Shown piece by piece: positions 56,956-64,000 of a stretch of 64,000 bases of DNA. Position 1 is the stretch's first letter. The number at the start of each line of letters is the position of its first letter. The notes below the pieces were generated by a model. The model made no database searches. It saw nothing but the letters and a program-made list of their open reading frames with translations, and was not told where the DNA came from. The translations under genes were made by a program, and so were the position numbers. Source of the DNA: Candidatus Palauibacter soopunensis (GTDB lineage: Bacteria > Gemmatimonadota > Gemmatimonadetes > Palauibacterales > Palauibacteraceae); NCBI RefSeq assembly GCF_947581735.1, contig NZ_CANPVT010000053.1, positions 124,001 through 188,000 on the forward strand. Reading direction: 5' to 3'.

Positions 56956-58407
56956 GTGTCGGTGGAGATACGTTCGGGGATACCTGTCGAACGGGAACTG
57001 GATGCTCTCGTGGTCCCGTGGTTCGACGACGCGGACGCCACGGGTGAGTGGTGGGAAGGCCCGGCGACGGTGTGGCTGGAGGGCCATGGGCGCTCCGGGG
57101 AGGTGTCGGGATGGGCGCGGCTCGGGGCTGTGGACGCCCCGGACGTCTTCATCGTTCGGATCGACGCCGGAGCGAGGCCGATGGCCGAATCGTGCCGGCG
57201 GGCGGCGGGCGCCGGGGTCAGGGCGGCTCGCGCGCGCGGCCTCGGTTCCGTCGGGTTCCGCGTGCCGGAGACGGCGGACGGCGCGGCGTGGCAGGCGTCC
57301 GCCGAGGGGCTCGCGCTCGGGGACTGGCGTTACGACGGGCTCCGCGACGCGGAGGGCCGCACCGCCGCGCCGGAAGAGCGGGTCCTCATCGCGGGGGGCA
57401 AGGCCGGCCCTGAGGCCGAAGCCGCGGTGCGGCGGGGCTGCGTGCTCGCCGAGGCGCAGAACGCGACGCGCGAACTCGTGACGCTGCCGGGCAACGTGGC
57501 GACGCCGCGCTACCTCGCCGCGGAGGCGGAGCGTCTGGCGGGCGAACATGGCTTCCGGGTTGAGGTGCGCGACCGTAAGCGGCTGGAGGAGGAAGGGTTC
57601 GGGGGCCTCCTCACCGTGGCCCGCGGGTCCGTCGAGGAGCCGCGCTTCATCGAGATGGAGCACGAGGGGTCGGGCGGCGATCCCGTCGTCGTCGTCGGCA
57701 AGGGCGTGACCTTCGATGCGGGAGGGATCTCGCTCAAACCCGCCTCGGGCATGGAGGACATGAAGTACGACATGGCGGGCGCCGCCGCCGTGTTCGGGAT
57801 CATGATCGCGGCCGCGCGCCTCGAGATCCCGCAGCGCGTGGTCGGCCTCGTGCCCGCGACGGAGAATCTCCCGGCGGGGGACGCCGTGAAGCCGGGGGAC
57901 GTGATCCGCGGACTGTCGGGCAAGTCGATCGAGGTCATCAACACGGACGCGGAGGGCCGCCTCATCCTGTCGGACGCGCTGACCTACGCGCAGCGGCTGG
58001 ATCCGGTGGCGATCGTCGACATGGCCACGCTGACCGGAGCCTGCGTCATCGCGCTCGGCCATCACGCCGTAGCGGTGCTCGCGAACGACCGCGGGATCGC
58101 GGGCGAACTGTCGGAGGCCGGCGAAGCGACGGGGGAGCGGACGTGGCCCTTGCCGCTGTGGAAGGCGTACCGGGCGCAGCTCGACTCGGATATCGCGGAC
58201 ATCAAGAACATCGGCGGCCGGGGCGCGGGCACGATCACCGCGGGCTGGTTCCTGCGCGAGTTCGTATCGGACGACGTGCCCTGGGCCCACCTCGACATCG
58301 CGGGCACGGCGTGGGCGAAGGAGGCGCGCGGCTGGCAGCCGAAGGGCGCCACCGGGGTCGGCGTCCGGCTCGTCCATGAATGGCTGCGCGTCCGCGAGCG
58401 AGGGTGA
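56956..58407 (+). CDS. pepA: Leucyl aminopeptidase (M17)
   Basis: 483 residues, cytosolic hexameric exopeptidase with two metals. The N-terminal macro-like domain is followed by the catalytic domain: GKGVTFDAGGISLKP, MKYDMAGAAAVFG and the signature NTDAEGRLILSDAL (metal ligands and catalytic Arg). C-terminal GWFLREFVSDDVPWAHLDIAG is typical. GTG 56956 follows AAGGAAGG. The stop overlaps the next gene. Confidence 0.95.
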   Translation: MSVEIRSGIPVERELDALVVPWFDDADATGEWWEGPATVWLEGHGRSGEVSGWARLGAVDAPDVFIVRIDAGARPMAESCRRAAGAGVRAARARGLGSVGFRVPETADGAAWQASAEGLALGDWRYDGLRDAEGRTAAPEERVLIAGGKAGPEAEAAVRRGCVLAEAQNATRELVTLPGNVATPRYLAAEAERLAGEHGFRVEVRDRKRLEEEGFGGLLTVARGSVEEPRFIEMEHEGSGGDPVVVVGKGVTFDAGGISLKPASGMEDMKYDMAGAAAVFGIMIAAARLEIPQRVVGLVPATENLPAGDAVKPGDVIRGLSGKSIEVINTDAEGRLILSDALTYAQRLDPVAIVDMATLTGACVIALGHHAVAVLANDRGIAGELSEAGEATGERTWPLPLWKAYRAQLDSDIADIKNIGGRGAGTITAGWFLREFVSDDVPWAHLDIAGTAWAKEARGWQPKGATGVGVRLVHEWLRVRERG

Positions 58408-60278
58408 CGAAGATCTCCGTCCGCGGCGCAGGGATTCGCCACGGGCTGCTCGGCGCGCTGCTGCTCACCGTCGGGGGCGTCTCCGCGGCGCATGCCCAGG
58501 ACCCGCCCGTCCCGGACAGCCTGCCGCCGATTTCGGACAGCCTGGAGGTCGTGCCCGATTCCGTCCTCGCCGCGTTCGCCGACAGCGTGCGGCAGCGGGC
58601 GCAGAGCTTTCCGGCGCGGCTGACGGGCCTGCGCGGCCCGACGCACGAGATCTTCGATTGCGACCGGGAGTGCGTGCACGCGTCGCCCTCGTTCACTCTC
58701 CTCGAACTCCTCCTCGAGCACGTGCCGGGAATCACGGGTGTTCGCGGCGAGTTCTATCAGGGGCCGCACCACGTCTTCGACGGCGGCTTCGGGCCGGGCT
58801 TCGCGACCCTCTACATCGACGGCCGCGAAGTCCTGTCCCTCTCCCGCGCGCAGGCGGACCTCCGGCGCGTGTCGTTGAACTACGTCGACCGGGTACGGGT
58901 GTATCGCGGCGCGGACGGCCTCGTCATCGATGTGGACCTCATCCGCCACGACGGGGTCCAGGCCTACTCGCGCGTGAGCGGATTGACCGGAGACCCGCGC
59001 TCCGAGATCCTCGACGCCGTCTTCGCCAACTCGCTGGGGGGCGCGTCCAACGTGGAAGCCTCCTTCGAGCGGTACGATGTCCAGGACCGGCAGAACAACC
59101 AGGACCGATTCGCCGTACAGGGCCGCTTCTCGTGGATGCCGCGCTCGAACGATTTCGGGGTTCAGTTCGAGTATCGTTCCGAGAACATCGAACGCACCGG
59201 ACTCGATACACTGCAGTTCTCGCGCCGGGAATTCGTGGCCCGGACCCGGGCGAACCTCGGGCCGCGGGCCCAGGTCGAAGCCTACGGGCAGGCCACGAGT
59301 TTCACGGATGTCGTCGAAAACCTCCCGGACAGCATTTCGCCGCCGCAGCGGGGCGCGGATGGCGTCGGCCTGCGCTTCTCGGCGCGACCCGGGTCGGGAG
59401 GCGTCTCGATGGGCCTGCGTTTCGCCGGGCGCGACGTCTACGCATCGCGCATCGCGGATCTCTCCGCTTGGCAACCCATCGGTCCCTTCACGCTCGAGGG
59501 AGGGGCGGAACTCGCGAGTTGGAACGAGTTTCCGACGGAGTCGTGGCGGGCGGGGGCGGCGTTCCGGGATACGCTCCTGTTTCCGATCGAACTGAGGGCG
59601 TTCACTGCGGAGGGAACCCGGGGCTTCGGCTTCCCGCAGCACCCCATGCTCGACACTCTCGGGACATCGGAGTTCGTGCTCGCGGACACCGTGCGGTTCG
59701 ACTCCCGCGGCGCTTCGGCGGCCCTGGCGATCGGGCCGTTCAACCTCGCCGGCCGCTACTCGGAGCAGTGGATGGATCGGCAGGTCGGCTTCGGCGCCCC
59801 CTTCGACCGGCTCGTTGTGGCGGACTCCGGGGAGGTGGACATCACGTCGCTGGAAGTGCGCTTCGACGGGCCGGTCGTACCCCTCGGCGTACTGCTTCGG
59901 AACGTGTCGCCGATCCGCCTGCGCGCTTCGTGGCGAAAGTTCGATTCCCGCGGCGCGGAGACGCTCTTTCTCCCCGACCGTCTGTTCCGCACGGAGCTAT
60001 ACCTGTCCGACACCTTCTTCGATGAGAGCCTCCGGATCTGGGTGTCCGTGTTCATCGATCGACGCGGGGCGCGGCTGGTTCCGGTCCCCGGCTCGCCCGA
60101 TCCGGTGATGCTGGATGCCGACAGCTGGATGGGGGGACACCTGATGTTCAAGATCGCCGACTTTCGGTTCTTCTGGCGTTTCGGCAACCTGGGCGCGGAC
60201 CAGATCGGAGATTTTCAAGGGGCGCGGTTCCCCCGGCAGCTCAACGTGTTCGGTCTTCGCTGGGAGTTCTTCAATTGA
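58404..60278 (+). CDS. Outer-membrane barrel with TonB-receptor-like plug domain
   Basis: 624 residues. Signal peptide (LLGALLLTVGGVSAAHAQ). A plug-like domain follows: LLELLLEHVPGITGV, TLYIDGREVL and LNYVDRVRVYRGADGLV are the usual plug segments before a beta-barrel of about 450 residues ending LRWEFFN (C-terminal aromatic). Smaller than most TonB receptors; a TonB box is not evident. GTG 58404 overlaps the pepA stop; ATG 58380 is also possible. Confidence 0.72.
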   Translation: MTKISVRGAGIRHGLLGALLLTVGGVSAAHAQDPPVPDSLPPISDSLEVVPDSVLAAFADSVRQRAQSFPARLTGLRGPTHEIFDCDRECVHASPSFTLLELLLEHVPGITGVRGEFYQGPHHVFDGGFGPGFATLYIDGREVLSLSRAQADLRRVSLNYVDRVRVYRGADGLVIDVDLIRHDGVQAYSRVSGLTGDPRSEILDAVFANSLGGASNVEASFERYDVQDRQNNQDRFAVQGRFSWMPRSNDFGVQFEYRSENIERTGLDTLQFSRREFVARTRANLGPRAQVEAYGQATSFTDVVENLPDSISPPQRGADGVGLRFSARPGSGGVSMGLRFAGRDVYASRIADLSAWQPIGPFTLEGGAELASWNEFPTESWRAGAAFRDTLLFPIELRAFTAEGTRGFGFPQHPMLDTLGTSEFVLADTVRFDSRGASAALAIGPFNLAGRYSEQWMDRQVGFGAPFDRLVVADSGEVDITSLEVRFDGPVVPLGVLLRNVSPIRLRASWRKFDSRGAETLFLPDRLFRTELYLSDTFFDESLRIWVSVFIDRRGARLVPVPGSPDPVMLDADSWMGGHLMFKIADFRFFWRFGNLGADQIGDFQGARFPRQLNVFGLRWEFFN

Positions 60279-60327
60279 TCGGCCGGGCGCAGCTGATCGG
60301 CCGGACGCCACGTCGGGAGATACCGAA

Positions 60328-61209
60328 GTGATTCGCAGCATGACCGGCTACGGCTCGGCGACCGTGACGCGGGAGAGCGGGACGGTCACGGTTGAAGCGC
60401 GCTCGGTGAATTCCCGGGGGCTGAAGGTCGTGGTGAAGGCACCCCCCGGGAGGGAGCGTTGGGAAAGCGAGTTGCGCGCCCTCGCGGAATCCCGGGCCCG
60501 CCGCGGCCGCCTGGATCTGTTCGTCCGGGTGGAGGGCACGCCCGACGCGGGAGGCGCGAGCCTGGACGAGGCCCGCGTGCGGGAAGTGCTCGACGCGTGC
60601 GCACGGCTGCGGGATGACTTCGGGGTGTCGGGCGAACCCGACGTGGCCTCGCTGCTGCGCGTGGGCGGGATCTTCCGGACAGCGGGTGGAGAGGGCGCGG
60701 AGTTCGTGCCGGAGACGGACGATGTGAAGCAGGCGGCGGCGGAGGCGCTCGACCTGCTGGTGGAGATGCGGGAGCGGGAGGGGGACCGGCTCGAGGTCGA
60801 CCTCAGGGGACGGCTGGCGGGGCTCCGGAACGCCATCGATGGCGCGGAGGCGTTGGCGCCGGAACGACTTGAGCGCGAGCGCCGCCGCCTCCGGGACGCG
60901 GTCGAGGACCTGGCCGGGAAGGGCCTGGATGAAGACCGGCTGCTGCGCGAGATCGCCCTCATCGCGGACCGCTGGGAGATCAGCGAGGAACTCGTGCGTG
61001 CGCGCTCGCACGTCGAAGCCTTCGAGGAGTTCCTCGAGGCGCCGGCCGACGAGCCGGTGGGACGCCGGCTCGGCTTTCTCGTTCAGGAATTGCAGCGCGA
61101 ATTCAACACGCTGGGCGCAAAGGCGAACGACTCCCGCATATCGAGACTCGTGGTGGAGGCGAAGAACGAGATCGAGAGGCTCCGGGAGCAGGTGGAGAAC
61201 GTCGAGTGA
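60328..61209 (+). CDS. yicC: YicC family endoribonuclease
   Basis: 293 residues. N-terminal MIRSMTGYGSATV with EARSVNSRGLKVVVKAP is the YicC_N signature, and the C-terminal FLVQELQREFNTLGAKANDS is DUF1732. YicC-type proteins are RNA endonucleases. GTG start; stop overlaps gmk, a conserved pairing. Confidence 0.93.
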   Translation: MIRSMTGYGSATVTRESGTVTVEARSVNSRGLKVVVKAPPGRERWESELRALAESRARRGRLDLFVRVEGTPDAGGASLDEARVREVLDACARLRDDFGVSGEPDVASLLRVGGIFRTAGGEGAEFVPETDDVKQAAAEALDLLVEMREREGDRLEVDLRGRLAGLRNAIDGAEALAPERLERERRRLRDAVEDLAGKGLDEDRLLREIALIADRWEISEELVRARSHVEAFEEFLEAPADEPVGRRLGFLVQELQREFNTLGAKANDSRISRLVVEAKNEIERLREQVENVE

Positions 61210-61862
61210 GTCCCGCGGCAGCCGGGTCGCGCACCCTCTTTCCCGTCATTCTTTCCGGACCCTCCGGGGCGGGGAAGACGACGATCCGCGATCGGTTGCT
61301 CGCCGAAGCCGGCTCCCCCGGATTCCTGTTTTCCGTCTCGATGACGACGCGATCGCCTCGTGCACGAGAACGGGATGGCGTGGACTACCGGTTCGTGTCG
61401 CGGCGCCGGTTCGAGGCGCTAGTGAACTCCGGCGCCATGCTCGAATACGCGACCGTGCACGGCGAACGTTACGGGACGCCCCGTGACAACCTGGACCGCG
61501 CGCGGAAAGCCGGTGCCCATCTCCTGCTGGACATCGACGTCCAGGGGGCCCGGCAGGTGTGGGAGGCCGTCGCGGATGTCCTCTCCATCTTTATCGTCCC
61601 GCCCACCGCGGAACGGATTGCGCGGCAGTTGCGGGGGCGGGGAAGCGAGAGCCCGAAGCAACTCCGGCGCCGGCTCGTGAACGCCCGATCGGAGTTGCAG
61701 GCCGCGGCGGAGTTCGATCGTCTCGTCGTCAATGACCGGATCGAGGACGCCGTCGCCGAGGTATCGGCGCTCGTGGCGAAGGGCCTCGCGCCCGCCGGCT
61801 GCCTCGGCGCGGCGGAGTGGCGGTACGTGAAACGCATCATCAAGGAGTTGGATGCCGTTTGA
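61206..61862 (+). CDS. gmk: Guanylate kinase
   Basis: 218 residues. Converts GMP to GDP. P-loop SGPSGAGKTTI at the N-terminus, GMP-binding SVSMTTRSPRARERDGVDYRF, and LLLDIDVQGARQV. The overlap with yicC (GTGA) shows coupling, and rpoZ follows at 99 bases, the usual gmk-rpoZ-coaBC order. Confidence 0.95.
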   Translation: MSPAAAGSRTLFPVILSGPSGAGKTTIRDRLLAEAGSPGFLFSVSMTTRSPRARERDGVDYRFVSRRRFEALVNSGAMLEYATVHGERYGTPRDNLDRARKAGAHLLLDIDVQGARQVWEAVADVLSIFIVPPTAERIARQLRGRGSESPKQLRRRLVNARSELQAAAEFDRLVVNDRIEDAVAEVSALVAKGLAPAGCLGAAEWRYVKRIIKELDAV

Positions 61863-61961
61863 CGCATGTGGTAGATTCCTGAGCGGGCGCGGTCCGGCGA
61901 GGGACCGCGGCCCACGATGTCATGGAACGCGCTGGACCGCGATGGTCGAGGGAGAAATAGA

Positions 61962-62183
61962 ATGAAGGTGTTTACGCCGGACGCCGTCGCGAAGGCGGCG
62001 ACCAACAAGTATCTGGGCGTGCTCGTCGCCGCGAAGTATGCGCGCGAGCTCAACGCCTTGCCGCTCGAACGCTCGCCGTACGGCGCGGAGAAGCTGACGA
62101 CGGTCGCCGCGGATGCGCTGACCTCGGAAGAGAAGAAGCTGCAGTACCGGCTGGTCCGGGCGCGCCCCACCCTGATGCCCTAG
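61962..62183 (+). CDS. rpoZ: DNA-directed RNA polymerase omega subunit
   Basis: 73 residues. The segment LGVLVAAKYARELNALP matches the omega core that holds the beta-prime C-terminus. GAGGGAG before the ATG supports 61962. Sits between gmk and coaBC as in many genomes. Confidence 0.85.
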   Translation: MKVFTPDAVAKAATNKYLGVLVAAKYARELNALPLERSPYGAEKLTTVAADALTSEEKKLQYRLVRARPTLMP

Positions 62184-62190
62184 CAGCTCC

Positions 62191-63408
62191 GTGCGGCCCT
62201 TCGACGGTCGTCGCGTGCTGCTCGTCGTATCCGGCGGGATCGCCGCATACAAGAGCGCGATCCTCACCCGCCGCCTGATCGAGGCCGGGGCCGGGGTCGA
62301 GGTCATCCTGACCGCGTCGGCCGAGCGCTTCATCGGCCGCGTCACGTTCGAGGGGATCACGGGCCGCCCGGTCCACGCGTCGCTGTGGGACCGGCCCATG
62401 GCGCATCTGGATCTCGGGCTCGAAGCCGATGTCGTCGTCGTCGCGCCCGCGACGGCCAACCTCATCTCCAGGCTGGCGGTCGGCGCCGCGGACGACCTGG
62501 CGACGACCGCCGTGCTGGCCTCGCGGGCGCCGGTGATCATCTGTCCCGCGATGAACACGCGGATGTGGGAGCATCCGATCACACAGGCGAACGTGGCGCG
62601 GCTGATCGACGTCGGCTACGGGATCGCCGGGCCGGCCGATGGTCCGCTCGCGGAGGGGGAAAGCGGGCCGGGGCGGCTGCTGGAGCCCGAAGAGATCCTG
62701 CCGCGCATCGGACGGGCGCTCGAAACGGCGACCGGTCTGCGCGGACGGAAGGTCGTTGCGACGGCGGGGCCCACGAGAACCGCGCTCGATCCCGTCCGCT
62801 TCATCTCGAACCGTTCGTCGGGCCGCATGGGGTTCGCGCTTGCCGAGGCCGCCTGGCGGCGTGGGGGCGAAGTCACGCTCATCAGCGGACCCAGTCGCGT
62901 GCCGCGCCCCGCGGGGCCCGACGTGGTGGAGGTCGAGACGGCCGGGGAGATGCTGGCCGCGCTGGAGACCGCGTTGACCGATGCGGACATCCTCCTGATG
63001 GCTGCGGCCGTCGGCGATTTCGAGCCGGCCCGCGCGGCGGACTCGAAAATCAAGAAGACGAGCGGAGCCGGGAAGGGGTTCGAACTCGCGCTCCGGGCGG
63101 GACCGGACCTGCTGCTGGAGACGCGGGCGTTCCGCGAACGGAAGGGAATCTTTACTCTGGGTTTTGCGCTCGAGACGGAGGATCTTCTCACCCGCGGACG
63201 GGAGAAGCTCGAGCGGAAGGGCATGCACCTCGTCGCCGTGAACTCGGCCGTGGAGCCCGGCGCGGGATTCGAGTCCGAGACGAACCGCATCACGTTGATC
63301 GACCGAAGCGGCAGGGTCGAGGAGTTGCCTTTGGCGAAGAAGACCGAGTTGGCGGACGAGCTGCTCGACCGGATCGAAGCCTCGATCCCGGCGGCGGCGG
63401 GGCGGTGA
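62191..63408 (+). CDS. coaBC: Bifunctional phosphopantothenoylcysteine decarboxylase/synthetase
   Basis: 405 residues: the flavodoxin-like CoaC domain (VLLVVSGGIAAYKSAILTRR, PAMNTRMWEHP) then CoaB (ATAGPTRTALDPVRFISNRSSG). Makes 4'-phosphopantetheine from phosphopantothenate. GTG start 7 bases after rpoZ; stop overlaps the next gene. Works with coaX (2981-3760). Confidence 0.95.
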   Translation: MRPFDGRRVLLVVSGGIAAYKSAILTRRLIEAGAGVEVILTASAERFIGRVTFEGITGRPVHASLWDRPMAHLDLGLEADVVVVAPATANLISRLAVGAADDLATTAVLASRAPVIICPAMNTRMWEHPITQANVARLIDVGYGIAGPADGPLAEGESGPGRLLEPEEILPRIGRALETATGLRGRKVVATAGPTRTALDPVRFISNRSSGRMGFALAEAAWRRGGEVTLISGPSRVPRPAGPDVVEVETAGEMLAALETALTDADILLMAAAVGDFEPARAADSKIKKTSGAGKGFELALRAGPDLLLETRAFRERKGIFTLGFALETEDLLTRGREKLERKGMHLVAVNSAVEPGAGFESETNRITLIDRSGRVEELPLAKKTELADELLDRIEASIPAAAGR

Positions 63409-64000
63409 GTCCGCCCGACCTCGGGGCCCGGACGCTCGCCCGCGCCTTTCTCGAGCAGACGCTCTCCGCGGAGGGGAACGCGCTTATGCTCGAGCACGCC
63501 ACCCGCGAAGAGGTCGTCGGCGGCCTGGCCTCCGCCGGGCGCGCGGTGCGGGAGGACGCCGCCGCCCTCCCGGACGGGGCCCCGAGCCCGGATCCCGCGC
63601 CGAAGGAGCCGGAGGTCGTGACGGGGCCGCAGATCGCCGAGGCACCGGACCTGGAGACGCTGGCCGCGCTCGTCGCCTCCTGCGCTCGCTGCACGCTCCA
63701 CGAATCGCGGAAGAACCCGGTCTTCGGCGAGGGCGCGGCGAACGCCCGCGTCGTGTGCGTGGGGGAGGCGCCCGGGGCGCGCGAGGATGAGACCGGCCGC
63801 CCCTTCGTCGGCCGTGCCGGCGGACTGCTCGACCGTCTGCTGCTGTCGATCGGGCTCCCGCGGACGTCCGTCTACATCTGCAACGTCCTGAAGTCCCGGC
63901 CGCCCCGGAACCGCGACCCGCTCCCCGAAGAGGTCGCGGCCTGTTCCCCCTATCTTCTGCGGCAGCTCGCGCTCATCGAACCCGAGGTGATCATCGCCTT
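63405..64000 (+). CDS. Family-4 uracil-DNA glycosylase, N-terminal part
   Basis: The frame is open from GTG 63405 to the window end (198 codons). After a variable N-terminal about 85 residues, CARCTLHESR supplies the CxxC of the 4Fe-4S cluster. The block VCVGEAPGAREDETGRPFVG is the glycosylase motif, and ICNVLKSRPPRNRDP and ACSPYL add further cluster cysteines. Removes uracil from DNA. The C-terminus is outside the window. Confidence 0.88.
   Translation, partial: MSPPDLGARTLARAFLEQTLSAEGNALMLEHATREEVVGGLASAGRAVREDAAALPDGAPSPDPAPKEPEVVTGPQIAEAPDLETLAALVASCARCTLHESRKNPVFGEGAANARVVCVGEAPGAREDETGRPFVGRAGGLLDRLLLSIGLPRTSVYICNVLKSRPPRNRDPLPEEVAACSPYLLRQLALIEPEVIIA

Overview
The window is 64 kb of GC-rich, densely packed bacterial chromosome. 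Nothing looks mobile: there is no transposase, integrase, phage gene, CRISPR array or rRNA. The best taxonomic guess is a Gemmatimonadota-type organism. This rests on high GC, bacillithiol-type BshA, a perfect CIRCE element before groESL, a sortilin-like (VPS10/BNR) exported protein, a TolB-like/TPR protein with an N-terminal membrane block, several Tat or lipoprotein hydrolases, and outer-membrane barrels showing a two-membrane envelope. The assignment is inference; no marker was aligned.

Layout. 1-3760: the 3' end of miaA, then bshA, uppP, birA and coaX, mostly overlapping. 3794-6325: a small minus-strand membrane protein, then groES-groEL with promoter, CIRCE and tandem terminator hairpins. 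6357-10343: two tandem paralogous lipoproteins with an HExxH metalloprotease signature. 10447-17878: translation block thrS, an attenuator-like leader, infC-rpmI-rplT-pheS-pheT, then a coiled-coil protein and zapA. 17965-18112: a probable structured RNA ending in a strong terminator. 18146-25710: rny, folD, xseA, xseB, ispA-like, nadK and recN, tightly spaced. 25737-29315: an outer-membrane protein (minus), tRNA-Cys, a CAX-type cation antiporter and a small membrane coiled-coil protein (minus).

29572-39823 is the accessory-looking part: a Tat-exported amidase, an exported beta-lactamase-like serine hydrolase, tRNA-Leu, a 3-hydroxyacyl-CoA-dehydrogenase-type enzyme, the 1108-residue VPS10/BNR protein, a TolB-like/TPR membrane protein, and a HisC-like aminotransferase with a Tat-type signal just downstream of a perfect 11-bp inverted repeat. 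40131-49318 encodes a complete tripartite efflux system: adaptor, TolC-type channel and two different RND permeases. 49394-52924: cyclophilin lipoprotein, exported S58 peptidase and ETF-ubiquinone oxidoreductase, translationally coupled. 52953-64000: a flavoprotein (minus), PlsC-type acyltransferase, two small proteins, citrate synthase, leucyl aminopeptidase, a plug-plus-barrel outer-membrane protein, yicC, gmk, rpoZ, coaBC and the 5' part of a family-4 uracil-DNA glycosylase.

Most of the window is housekeeping. I did not find a clear-cut novel defence or biosynthetic system. The observations most worth testing are an ETF-QO lacking one of its four Fe-S cysteines, the structured RNA between zapA and rny, the infC leader with competing hairpins, the tandem metalloprotease lipoproteins, the exported aminotransferase with its palindrome, and the doubled RND pump.
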